DNA from: JAVBKA01 sp031546715
GTDB taxonomy: Bacteria; Bacillota; Clostridia; Oscillospirales; UBA929
DNA: 31,455 nt
Reading direction: 5' to 3'
NCBI GenBank assembly: GCA_031546715.1
Contig: JAVBKA010000042.1
Location: 1 to 31,455, forward strand
The notes under the pieces were generated by a model that was not told the origin of the DNA, made no database searches, and was given only the letters and a program-made list of their open reading frames with translations. Each line of letters starts with the position of its first letter. Position 1 is the first letter of the stretch. Shown one piece after another: positions 1 through 8,600 of this stretch. A program made the translations under genes and the position numbers.

Positions 1-655
1 TAGGCTGGAGCATTCCGGGCGGAAATTCAGTCAACTGCCCATTTAACGCTCTCGCAAGATTGTAAGCGCGATACATGGACAAGGCTGTGTTATCAGGAAA
101 TTCTTCCGACATCATGGGGATGCTGTCGGTGTGTCCTTCGACCATGATGCTTTCGATGTAGGGAAGCTCAGGCTCGACGATTTCAAGAACAGATTGAAGA
201 AATCCGATAGATTCGGGCTTAAGGTCAGCCTTGCCAGAGTCGAACAAAACCTGACTTTCAACACGAATGTGAATTTCGTGGTCATTTTTGTCAATTTCCA
301 TTTTACCCTTTTGAGTGTTCTTGGCGGCATACTCTGTTATATATTTATACAAATTCTCCCAAATTGAATCAGAGGATTCAAAAATGCTTGAGGCATCGCT
401 GGCACCTGCCTTCGCAGGAACAAGACTTGGGTTATCGGGTATGTCCAAGTTATCGAAAACAGAGTCAAAAAACTGAGGCGTAGTGCCTGTGAGTGAGCCG
501 ACAATGTCTTTCCATTTAAGCGCGTCAACAGTGGAAAATGAAAACAGCAAAACAAAGAAGGTTAAAACAAGCGTAACCATGTCTCCGTAAGTTGCCATCC
601 AACCGGGGCAAGTAGGCAAATCGCTACCGCCGGAAGCCTTTTTTTCTCTAGCCAT
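1..655 (-). CDS. motB: Flagellar stator protein MotB (3' end beyond window)
   Basis: The reverse strand from 655 reads through to base 1 with no stop, giving about 218 residues of a MotB-type protein; the C-terminus lies outside the window. Residues 1-22 are the cytoplasmic tail (MAREKKASGGSDL start). One membrane helix follows at about 23-43, with the conserved proton- or sodium-binding Asp at D25 in the YGDMVTLVLTFFVLLFSF stretch. After a linker comes an OmpA-like peptidoglycan-binding domain, recognised by VEGHTDSIPM and LSMYRAYNLARAL. In the family, MotB and MotA form the ion-driven stator that turns the flagellum, and MotB anchors it to the cell wall. The ATG shares one base with the motA stop (TAATG), so the two genes are translationally coupled. 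Identification is firm; the coupling ion cannot be read from this sequence. Confidence 0.93.
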   Translation of the reverse strand, partial: MAREKKASGGSDLPTCPGWMATYGDMVTLVLTFFVLLFSFSTVDALKWKDIVGSLTGTTPQFFDSVFDNLDIPDNPSLVPAKAGASDASSIFESSDSIWENLYKYITEYAAKNTQKGKMEIDKNDHEIHIRVESQVLFDSGKADLKPESIGFLQSVLEIVEPELPYIESIMVEGHTDSIPMMSEEFPDNTALSMYRAYNLARALNGQLTEFPPGMLQP

Positions 656-1446
656 TATTCATCAGCCTTTGCCGGAGTTTTTGCCGCATTTTTCTCAATA
701 TCTGTACGTGACAAGAAGCTATTTAGTTTTTCGGAAATAATTCTTGGGTTTTCGCCTGCGTGAATTGAAAGTATGCCCTCCATAATCATCTCCATGTGCA
801 TAATTTCTTCGGAGCTGCGGAGCTTTAGCTTTGTTGAAATGGGAGTACAGACAACGTTCGCCAAAAGTGAGCCGTAAAATGTGGTAACCAATGCAACGGA
901 CATACCAGGACCGAGAGCCGCAGGGTCAGACAGATTTTTCAGCATATTAATAAGTCCGATAAGAGTACCCAGCATACCAAAAGCAGGACCGTAAGCGGCA
1001 AGGTTGTCAAAAACTGACGCGCCCTTTGCGTGACGGGATTCTGTAAATGACATTTCGGCTTCAAGGATATCCTTCATAAGCCCCATATCAGTGCCGTCAA
1101 CCATAAGGTTCACGGCCTTTTTCATAAAAGGATTTTCAAGAGTTGACGCTTTTTCTTCAAGGGCGAGCAGTCCTTCTTTGCGAGCAATATTTGCCATATC
1201 CACAATTATGGCAATTGTGGAGTTAATGTCATTTTTAGGATTTTTAAAGGATTTTCCTGCCACTTTAAACATTGAAGTAAGCTCTTTGACCGAGAACGAG
1301 GTGACTATAGCAGAAATCATACCGCCGATGACAATAACAACTGAAGATAGGTCATAGAACGATTTCAAAGCTCCTCCGCCCCAGAGAATACCGATGACCA
1401 TAAGCGCAAATCCGGATACAACACCGATTAGCGTGGTAATATCCAT
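655..1446 (-). CDS. motA: Flagellar stator protein MotA
   Basis: A 263-residue protein starting MDITTLIGVVSG, the normal length for Firmicutes and PomA-type MotA. An in-frame extension to 1578 exists, but the ATG at 1446 is preceded by AAAGGAG at a good distance, and this is where family homology begins. Four membrane helices are visible at about 1-22, 32-52, 150-170 and 182-203, with the large cytoplasmic loop between helices 2 and 3. That loop carries R89 and E97, spaced like the Arg90/Glu98 pair of E. coli MotA that contacts the rotor protein FliG. The conserved AYGPAFGMLGTLIGLI stretch holds the proline of helix 3. MotA with MotB forms the stator complex in the cytoplasmic membrane. It is first in a motA-motB operon. 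Confidence 0.95.
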   Translation of the reverse strand: MDITTLIGVVSGFALMVIGILWGGGALKSFYDLSSVVIVIGGMISAIVTSFSVKELTSMFKVAGKSFKNPKNDINSTIAIIVDMANIARKEGLLALEEKASTLENPFMKKAVNLMVDGTDMGLMKDILEAEMSFTESRHAKGASVFDNLAAYGPAFGMLGTLIGLINMLKNLSDPAALGPGMSVALVTTFYGSLLANVVCTPISTKLKLRSSEEIMHMEMIMEGILSIHAGENPRIISEKLNSFLSRTDIEKNAAKTPAKADE

Positions 1447-1538
1447 TAACTGAGAACTCCTTTGCTGGTAAAAAAATACTTTATGTAAGAATAATTTATA
1501 ATTGCGGGTGACAAGCCTAGAAATGAGTAAATCACCAG

Positions 1539-1566
1539 TAAATATATATGTAGTTATAGCTGTCAA
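1539..1566 (-). promoter_or_regulatory. Possible motAB promoter
   Basis: A TTGACA box (reverse strand, 1561-1566) is followed after 16 nt by TATTTA (1539-1544), about 90 nt upstream of the motA ATG. The -35 is perfect but the -10 is only fair. No clear sigma-D flagellar promoter was seen, so this housekeeping-type site is the best available guess. Confidence 0.35.
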
Positions 1567-1630
1567 TAAGAATAACAAATAAAAGTGAAAATGTCAATTA
1601 CAATTAATCATATGTCAAAGAATCCCGAAA

Positions 1631-1655
1631 AACAAAAGACCGTCAAAAGACGGTC
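1631..1655 (-). terminator. Intrinsic terminator after yjfB
   Basis: On the reverse strand GACCGTC, a TTTT loop and GACGGTC form a 7-bp stem followed by TTTTGTTTTT. It lies 25 nt beyond the yjfB stop and separates that gene from motAB. Confidence 0.8.
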
Positions 1656-1680
1656 AAATTAATGCTTTTACTAAAGCTTT

Positions 1681-1887
1681 TTATATAGACAAGTCTAGGT
1701 TCGTGCCTGCAACACCGCTGACAGACTGCGTCATAAGCTCCATGGAATCCTCAAGACCCTGAATTAGCTTATCAAAAGAAGCGGTCTGAGTATCCATTGA
1801 AGACTTCATAACTGCGGCAGTGGCAGTAGACTGTACTTTGTAGTTACTCAAGCTAGTAGACATTTGGGCGATAGCACCGATATCCAT
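1681..1887 (-). CDS. yjfB: YjfB-family putative motility protein
   Basis: A 68-residue protein beginning MDIGAIAQMSTSLSNYKVQ. It matches the pattern of the small YjfB family (annotated as putative motility protein): an N-terminal MDI..(I/L)A..S stretch, a variable middle, and a C-terminal half with a Gly-rich end. There is no signal peptide or membrane helix. A GTG two codons plus one earlier (1896) is in frame, but it would overlap the GAGGGGAG ribosome binding site at 1896-1903; that site sits 8 nt before the ATG at 1887, so the ATG is chosen. The gene has its own promoter and terminator, so it is transcribed alone, but its position beside motAB agrees with a motility link. Its molecular function is unknown. 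Confidence 0.82.
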   Translation of the reverse strand: MDIGAIAQMSTSLSNYKVQSTATAAVMKSSMDTQTASFDKLIQGLEDSMELMTQSVSGVAGTNLDLSI

Positions 1888-1912
1888 AAAACTCACTCCC
1901 CTCTATGAAAAT

Positions 1913-1941
1913 AACATACCACAATTACTATATGATGTCAA
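1913..1941 (-). promoter_or_regulatory. yjfB promoter
   Basis: TTGACA (1936-1941), a 17-nt spacer and TATGTT (1913-1918) on the reverse strand, directly upstream of the yjfB ribosome binding site. It is back to back with the nagB promoter. Confidence 0.75.
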
Positions 1942-1957
1942 CTCATAAAAACTTCAT

Positions 1958-1986
1958 TTGACAATAGTGTCGGACTAATTTACAAT
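1958..1986 (+). promoter_or_regulatory. nagB promoter
   Basis: TTGACA (1958-1963), a 17-nt spacer and TACAAT (1981-1986), giving a leader of about 40 nt before the nagB ATG. No obvious operator palindrome was seen around it. Confidence 0.8.
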
Positions 1987-2032
1987 GTAAATATCAATGT
2001 TGATAACAAAAAATGAAGGGCAGTGTATTTTT

Positions 2033-2749
2033 ATGAAAACAATTGTATGTGAAAACTATGAGGCAATGAGCAAGGCTGCGGCCGATATTTTTTCCGCGCA
2101 GCTTAAGGAGAAGTCAAACAGCATTTTTGGGCTTGCAACAGGGGGTACTCCCGTTGGCTTGTATGCTGAATTAGCAAAAAGAGCAGCCAAGAATGAAATC
2201 AATTTTGAAAATGCAGTTAGTTATAATTTAGACGAGTATTACCCCATGAAGAGAAGCCATGAATGCAGCTATTATACATTTATGAATGAAAATCTTTTTT
2301 CAAAGGTTAAGTTTAAGGCGTCCCACCTGCCAAACGGCGAAGCGGCAGACCCTCATGCTGAGTGCCTTGAATATGACAGACAGATTGAAGCGGCAGGCGG
2401 AATCGATTTACAACTTCTTGGCATTGGTTTAAACGGTCACATCGGGTTTAACGAGCCAGACGCAGTATACGAAACGGCAACCCATCTCACCTCCCTGACC
2501 CAGAGCACCATGGACGCAAACTCACGCTTTTTCAAGGATAACTCAGAACAACCTCACTCCGCCCTCACCATGGGTATGGGAGCTATTTTCGGCGCGAAAA
2601 AAGTGCTTTTGCTAATCAGCGGAAAAGCCAAGGCAGAGCTTGTAAAAAAACTGCAATCAGGCAAGATTTATACCGATGTTCCTGCCAGTTTGCTTCTACT
2701 GCACAAGGATGTAGTTTTAATTGTTGATAAAGACGCGGCAGGCTGCTGA
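2033..2749 (+). CDS. nagB: Glucosamine-6-phosphate deaminase NagB
   Basis: A 238-residue protein, close to the usual 240-260. In the family it converts glucosamine 6-phosphate to fructose 6-phosphate and ammonia in the cytoplasm, the last step of N-acetylglucosamine and amino-sugar use. Visible motifs are the phosphate-binding loop ATGGTP (residues 35-40), the catalytic D67 with E68 in NLDEYYP, and GIGLNGHIGFNEP with the active-site H136 and E141. The position of E. coli Asp141 is Asn here, as in Bacillus-type enzymes. The ATG at 2033 is chosen over an upstream in-frame start at 1997 because it follows GAAGGGCAG and matches the family N-terminus. It has its own promoter and is followed by a separate promoter for obgE. 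No nagA or PTS gene is nearby in the window. Confidence 0.94.
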   Translation: MKTIVCENYEAMSKAAADIFSAQLKEKSNSIFGLATGGTPVGLYAELAKRAAKNEINFENAVSYNLDEYYPMKRSHECSYYTFMNENLFSKVKFKASHLPNGEAADPHAECLEYDRQIEAAGGIDLQLLGIGLNGHIGFNEPDAVYETATHLTSLTQSTMDANSRFFKDNSEQPHSALTMGMGAIFGAKKVLLLISGKAKAELVKKLQSGKIYTDVPASLLLLHKDVVLIVDKDAAGC

Positions 2750-2766
2750 TAATTGCGGTTTTGTCC

Positions 2767-2795
2767 TTGATTTTTTAACAAATGTAGTGTAAAAT
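2767..2795 (+). promoter_or_regulatory. obgE operon promoter
   Basis: TTGATT (2767-2772), a 17-nt spacer and TAAAAT (2790-2795), 60 nt before the obgE ATG. It begins 18 nt after the nagB stop, with no terminator hairpin seen between the two genes. Confidence 0.6.
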
Positions 2796-2854
2796 ATAGC
2801 TTATACTTGGAAGTTAATCTGTGGTTTGGCATATTTAATTTGATTGGAGCACTA

Positions 2855-4117
2855 ATGTTTACTGATATAGCAACTATTTTAGTTAAGGCAGGAAAAGGCG
2901 GAGACGGTTCTGTCAACTTCCATCGGGAAAAATTTATAGCGTCAGGCGGTCCTGACGGCGGAGACGGCGGAGCAGGCGGGGATGTCATCATTGTAATTGA
3001 CGACAACCTTTCTACCCTGCTGGATTTTCGTTACAAACGCAAATACAAAGCAGAGGACGGTCAGCCAGGGCTGCCGAGACGTTGCTCTGGCAAAAACGGC
3101 GAAAGCGTTGTCATACGTGTTCCAAGAGGAACGCTGCTTCGTGAGGCTGAAACAGGCAGGTTACTGGCAGATATGTCCTTAGACCAACCCTTTGTCCTTG
3201 CAAAAGGCGGCAGAGGAGGGTGGGGGAACACCCACTTCGCAACACCCACACGGCAAGCACCCCATTTTGCAAAAAATGGTCTGCCCGGGGTCGAGCTTGA
3301 GGTTAAGCTAGAGCTTAAGCTCCTTGCGGACGTGGGGCTTGTGGGCTTTCCGAATGTTGGCAAATCCTCGCTTCTCTCAGTAATTTCAGCCGCCAGACCC
3401 AAAATTGAGAATTACCATTTTACTACGCTGATTCCAAACCTTGGCGTTGTTCGGGTTGACGAGGAGCAGAGTTTTGTGTGTGCCGATATTCCGGGACTTA
3501 TTGAAGGTGCGGCCGAGGGAGCTGGGCTTGGTCATGCATTTCTTCGGCATGTGGAGCGGTGCAGATTGCTTATACATGTTATTGACGTTGCGGGAACAGA
3601 AGAACGCGACCCCTGTCAGGACTTTGACATTATTATGGGCGAGCTTGAATCGCATATGCCTGAGCTTGCAAAAAGACCTCAGCTTATTGCCGCCAATAAA
3701 ATCGACTCACTTCCCGAGGGCAGCGACAATATTGAAAGACTGGTACAGCACACAGGGCTGCCTGTGTTTCCGATTTCAGCAGTAATAGGCGAGGGCGTTC
3801 AAAAGCTTATCCGTGCCGCTTACGAAAAGCTGAAAACCCTTCCCCCTGTCGTTATTTACACGCCAGAGGAAGTGCCTGTTGCACCTGCTGAAACCGAAGC
3901 GAAAACCACAATTACATTTGAAGATGGCGTTTGGCGTGTTGAAGGCGAATGGCTTCTTCGTTTAATGGGTAATATTAATTTTTCCGACCATGAAAGCACA
4001 ATGTATTTTGAACGTGTGCTTCGTAAGTACGGAGTGTTTACAGCACTTGAGGACAAAGGCTGTGAGGACGGTAACATAGTCCATATGTACGGCTATGAAT
4101 ATGAGTATATGAGTTAG
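2855..4117 (+). CDS. obgE: Obg-family GTPase (ObgE/CgtA)
   Basis: A 420-residue essential-type GTPase that in bacteria acts on large ribosomal subunit assembly and the stringent response. The glycine-rich Obg fold occupies about residues 1-158 (KAGKGGDGSVNF near the start; GGPDGGDGGAGGDV). The G domain follows, with G1 GFPNVGKSS (164-172), G3 DIPGLIEGA (211-219) and G4 NKID (281-284). The C-terminal OCT domain spans about 345-420 and ends in an acidic, Tyr-rich tail. The ATG at 2855 follows TTGGAG; an upstream TTG in the same frame (2807) adds 16 residues not typical of Obg. It leads a tight gene run: the esterase starts 16 nt downstream and yebC follows. Confidence 0.96.
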   Translation: MFTDIATILVKAGKGGDGSVNFHREKFIASGGPDGGDGGAGGDVIIVIDDNLSTLLDFRYKRKYKAEDGQPGLPRRCSGKNGESVVIRVPRGTLLREAETGRLLADMSLDQPFVLAKGGRGGWGNTHFATPTRQAPHFAKNGLPGVELEVKLELKLLADVGLVGFPNVGKSSLLSVISAARPKIENYHFTTLIPNLGVVRVDEEQSFVCADIPGLIEGAAEGAGLGHAFLRHVERCRLLIHVIDVAGTEERDPCQDFDIIMGELESHMPELAKRPQLIAANKIDSLPEGSDNIERLVQHTGLPVFPISAVIGEGVQKLIRAAYEKLKTLPPVVIYTPEEVPVAPAETEAKTTITFEDGVWRVEGEWLLRLMGNINFSDHESTMYFERVLRKYGVFTALEDKGCEDGNIVHMYGYEYEYMS

Positions 4118-4133
4118 GGGCAGAAAAGACGGA

Positions 4134-4916
4134 ATGGATAATGTTGTATTTGATGTAGAATTTAAGTCTCAGGTATTAGGTCTGACAAGCAAAATGAAGG
4201 TTTTGTATCCTCAAGGCGTAGATAGAAATAAAAACCATAAGCCGCCCAGAATACTGTACCTCCTTCACGGGCTATCCGACGTTCACACCGCATGGAGCAG
4301 ATACACCTCGGTAGACCGCTACGCTGAAGACCGCAACCTGATGGTGGTAATGCCGTCAACCTTCCGAGGCTTCTACACTGACACAGACTACGGCACAAAG
4401 TACTGGAGCTTCATCAGCGAGGAGCTTCCTGCCATATGTAAGCAACTTTTTTACTTCTCCGATAAACGTGAAGACACCTTCGCCTTTGGACTTTCCATGG
4501 GCGGCTACGGCGCACTAAAGCTTGGACTAAGACAGCCTGAAAGATTTGCGGCAGTAGCGTCATTTTCAGGCGCACCTATGGGAAACATTATGGCACAGGC
4601 AAGATTAAGCGAGCGCGGAGATTCTGACGAGCTTTTAAACGAATTTAGAGCATTGTTCGGCAGTACCATTAAGCCTAATGACGATATTTTCCAGCTTGTT
4701 GACAAAAACGCCAGCGAAGCAGTGCGCTCAAAATTCTATATAGCCTGCGGCAAGGCTGACAATTTACATGTGCTGAACGTGATGCTTAAGGATAAAATGC
4801 TGCAAAAGGGCTTTGACATTGCATGGCATGAACATCCAACAGCCTCACACACTTGGGATTACTGGGATGCCTGTCTGCAAAAGGCACTTGACTGGATTGA
4901 TACTATTTCTGAATAA
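4134..4916 (+). CDS. Alpha/beta-hydrolase of the putative esterase (EstA/esterase D) family
   Basis: A 260-residue cytoplasmic protein with the features of the esterase-D/tributyrin-esterase family: an LYLLHGLSD oxyanion loop, the nucleophile elbow GLSMGGYGA with Ser121, Asp208 in CGKAD and His238 in TASHTWDYWD. The triad is therefore complete and the enzyme should be active on short-chain acyl esters. In Firmicutes relatives are annotated as tributyrin esterase or acetylesterase; the true substrate cannot be told from sequence. There is no signal peptide. It sits 16 nt after obgE and 18 nt before yebC, so it is probably in the same transcript. S-formylglutathione hydrolase is a related alternative, less likely because no glutathione-dependent dehydrogenase is next to it. 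Confidence 0.86.
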   Translation: MDNVVFDVEFKSQVLGLTSKMKVLYPQGVDRNKNHKPPRILYLLHGLSDVHTAWSRYTSVDRYAEDRNLMVVMPSTFRGFYTDTDYGTKYWSFISEELPAICKQLFYFSDKREDTFAFGLSMGGYGALKLGLRQPERFAAVASFSGAPMGNIMAQARLSERGDSDELLNEFRALFGSTIKPNDDIFQLVDKNASEAVRSKFYIACGKADNLHVLNVMLKDKMLQKGFDIAWHEHPTASHTWDYWDACLQKALDWIDTISE

Positions 4917-4934
4917 AATAATTGGAGGTAGCCA

Positions 4935-5675
4935 ATGTCTGGACACTCAAAATGGAAAAACATAGCACATAAAAAAGAAAAAACCGATGCAGACCGTGCC
5001 AAGCTTTTTACAAAGCTGTCCCGCGAAATAATCGTTTGCGTTCGTGAGGGCGGAGGCGACCCCGCTTCTAACCCACGATTGAAGGACTGTATCGTTAAGG
5101 CAAGAGCGGGCAATGTACCCAGTGACAACATAAAGAGGGTTATTGAACGCGCCGCAGGTTCAGCGGGGGGCGATGCCTATGAAAGCATTCAGTATGAAGG
5201 CTATGGTCCTTGCGGAGTGGCGGTTATAGTGGAAACTATGACGGACAACCGTAACCGCACCGCTTCTGAGGTTCGCCATCATTTTGACAAATTCGGGGGA
5301 AACCTCGGAGCGACAGGTTGCGTATCTTGGAGCTTTAAGCCCAAGGGCGTTATTGTAATCGAGGCGGCAGAAGGCTTTAATGGTGATGCCGTCAACGAGG
5401 ACACTCTTTTTGAAGCCGCCATCGAAGCAGGAGCAGACGATATGCAGAACGAAGGCGAGGTTTTCGAGGTTTACACAACCCCAGAAACCTTTTCAGCCGT
5501 TCGCGAAGCACTTGAAAATGCTGGCTATAGCTTCTTAAGCGCACAGGTTGAGCAAGTTCCCGATATCTATGTTGCCATTGAGGACGAAGAGGAGCAAAAA
5601 AGAATGCAACGGCTTCTTGACGCAATGGAGGATGATGATGACGTTCAAAACGTCTGGCACAACTGGGACATATGA
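4935..5675 (+). CDS. yebC: YebC/PmpR-family protein
   Basis: A 246-residue protein with the unmistakable MSGHSKWKNIAHKKEKTDA N-terminus and full family length. YebC proteins were first named as transcriptional regulators; more recent work on family members links them to translation through difficult proline stretches. Both activities are family knowledge, and nothing here decides between them. Domain order is the N-terminal helical domain (1-75), then two alpha/beta domains with EGYGPCGVAVIVETMTDNRNRT and an acidic tail (EDDDDVQNVWHN). A strong TTGGAGG site lies 6 nt before the ATG. The stop codon overlaps the next start as ATGA, so the large secreted protein downstream is translationally coupled to it. 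Confidence 0.96.
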   Translation: MSGHSKWKNIAHKKEKTDADRAKLFTKLSREIIVCVREGGGDPASNPRLKDCIVKARAGNVPSDNIKRVIERAAGSAGGDAYESIQYEGYGPCGVAVIVETMTDNRNRTASEVRHHFDKFGGNLGATGCVSWSFKPKGVIVIEAAEGFNGDAVNEDTLFEAAIEAGADDMQNEGEVFEVYTTPETFSAVREALENAGYSFLSAQVEQVPDIYVAIEDEEEQKRMQRLLDAMEDDDDVQNVWHNWDI

Positions 5676-8600
5676 AACGTAGTATTGCGTTAATTATTGT
5701 CGGTTGTCTGATAGCCGGCTTGCTCAGTGTGCCTGCCGGAGCGTTGGCTGTACCTAACGCATCCTTTGAGCCTGTAACGTTTACTCAAAAGGCAACAGCC
5801 ACGCTGAATACGGCGATACCCTCCACATATATGTCGGAGCTTTACCCAAAGGGGCAGGGGAACGACAAAGTCGCTTGGGCGTTTGCCGCCGTGGCAGTTT
5901 TGGAGGAAGCCTCACGGCAAGCCTTTGGAAGCTCCGAAAACTACTCTGCAAATCACATGCGTTACGCTCTCAGTAATGACAGCGGAAATAATCTGGGATT
6001 TTCAAGAGGATATACCGCATCAGGAAACAGGCACATGGTAACGGCGTATTTAATGCGCTCTACCTTGGGAGGACCTGTTTTTAGTGCTGTTGACCCATAT
6101 ACATCGGGAACTAACAACGACGGCACAATCACCAGTCCAAGACCTGCGGCAAACACCAAGAACAACGTCCAAGCCGCACGGGCAACAGGAGTTGTCTACA
6201 TTCCTGATTTAAGCGCGAATCCTACAGACGAGGAAAAATCGCTGTACCTAGGCAGAATAAAGGAAAATGTTTTTGAACAGGGCGCAGTCGCATGTACTCT
6301 TTTCTTTGACGAGGGCTTTGTGAAAAACGGCGTCTTTCGTTACACAGGAAACCACTCCTCTGACCACAGCGTCGCCATAATCGGCTACAACGACGCTTAT
6401 CAGTACACCTACACTTCCTACGGAGATGTGGAGCATTACGGCAACGGCGCATTTTTAGTGGTGGACAGTGCCTACAACAACGGTCAAGGCGGCACGTATT
6501 ACGTCACATATGACAGCGTAATCAGAGATGCATATACAGTAAACGGGCTTGCCCGCAAACTTTTTGATAAAACCTATGAGTATGACCCCTACGGACTGAC
6601 TAATCTAATTGGTGTTTCAGGCAACACAGGATATTTTTCCACAGTATTTACGGTTCAGTCCGAGGCTGAGGCTCTGGCGGCGGTGTCGTTTTTCGCCGCC
6701 TCCGAGAACACTGAATATTCTATTTACGGCGCACCTGTTACAACCAGCGTGGAAGATGCGCTTGATACCGCTGTACAGGGGAACGCCCTGCGGATGTCAG
6801 GGGGCGCAACCTCTGGTGTAGCCGAGCTTCCCGGCTATTATACTGTTAATTTTCAAAAAGACGAAGGCATAGGCGCAAAGAACTCGCAGTATGTTTTGGT
6901 CGTCAAGGTAACCACGCCATATTCAACCACGCCCATACCTCTGCAAAGCTACTCCTACGGAGGCAGTGGAAGGTCTGGCGACTGCTATATTTCGGGAGAC
7001 GGCGCAGAATGGACTGATGCCTACACCAATAATATTGCATCTGTGTGTTTAAAAGCTCATGTTAAAACTGGAGTAACCATTCCCGCTCAAAAAGTAATAC
7101 TGCCGACAACTGACGGAGCGTCTATGAAGGTGGGTTCTAAAAATTATTCGGTATTTGTTGCGGCATTGGGTCACAGTTATTCCATGCTACCGACCTTTGA
7201 GCCTATGAATTCCAACGATATCCGTACCATCGAATGGTATACTGGCGCAATCGACAGCAATGTACTAACCCTTGCTGCCGTGAAAAACATCGTCAGCTCG
7301 GTCGCCACCCCTACGTCGTCAACCTCGCCATCGCCCTCACCGTCACCTTCAACCGCTCAAAGTACAGCGACTAACGCATTTGTTGGCAATACAGGCACTT
7401 TTCATGCAAATGTGTTGGAGGATATTCATATTCGCTGCCTTATTATAAAAAAAGACGGCACTTCTATTTCTGATGACATTGTAATCTCTATCCGTGAGAA
7501 GGATATAACAGATATAACCCTTCAAGCAACGGATATTACCGTTAAGTCTAATGCGCCCTTTGGTATTAAAGCCACAGTAAACCCAGCAGATACTAACCAA
7601 AAGCTGAAATGGCATGTCGCCGCCGATGCGGAAATGAATCCATTCCTCCTTGACTACGACAGTAGCGACCGCTTTCAGCAAGGACGCCCAATATTATCCG
7701 TTGACGAACAGGGTATCTTTACGCCGATTATGCCAGGCGTCTGTTATGTGTATGCATCCAATGAGGATGGGAGCATAAAGAGCGGCGTTTGTAAGGTTAC
7801 CGTAGATGAAACGCCTCTGACAGGGGTTTCCTTGGCGAAGAAAAAGCTGAAAATGGTAAGCGGCTCAAGCTTCACAGTTCCAGTTGTGACAAAACCCAGA
7901 GACGCAACCTTTAACAGCTTTACATGGGTAAGCTCTGATGAAGCTGTTGCATATGTGGATAATAACGGCACAATTACCGCCGTCTCCGCTGGAGAAGTGA
8001 CCATAACCGCAACCTCCTACAAGGGGGACTTCACAGCGTCCTGCGTGGTTACGGTAAATGAAGGTCTAAACGCTGTTGTTAAGGACGGAGGCTCTGCCTC
8101 CTTTGGCATGTACGGCGTTCGGAACGGAGAAACCGTAAAATGGTCATTTGTCGGTGTGGGAACAGATAGCAGTCTTTATTCGGATGTATTTACCACAGTG
8201 ATAAAAGGAAATAAAATTAAGCTTTCAGGCATTCAGCCCGGCAAAGAAACTCTAAGGGCTGTTATTGAGGAAGATTATTTAGACATGAACGGCGAAACCG
8301 TCAGCCGTGTGGTACGGGAGCAGACATTTGTTGTTGCCTGTGTAATACCATTGTCAAAAATCGGGGTAAAAAATGAGCTAGGCGAAAACATTAAAAAGCT
8401 GACACTATGTTATGACCCGCAGGATGCGTCAAGAGTATATACCGTGGCTGTACACGCTGAGGCTGTAAAGCCTGAGGATGCTACACTGCTGGAATTTGCA
8501 TGGTCGTCAAAAAATCCTGAGGTGGCGGAGGCGGTACAGCTTCCTGACGGCTCGGCAATGATTGTGCCCAAGGGTATTGGCACGGCTAAAATTATGGTGG

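Noticed and set aside
1447..1578. N-terminal extension of MotA by 44 residues
   Set aside because: It has no ribosome binding site and overlaps the likely promoter region; the ATG at 1446 has AAAGGAG and the family start.
7310..7360. SPSPSPS-coding stretch as a tandem-repeat phase-variation tract
   Set aside because: The codons vary (tcg cca tcg ccc tca ccg) so there is no pure DNA repeat likely to slip; it is an ordinary linker.
7349..7681. 110-aa antisense frame inside the pseudoprotease gene
   Set aside because: It lies fully opposite a coding region with clear domains and has no ribosome binding site or family resemblance.
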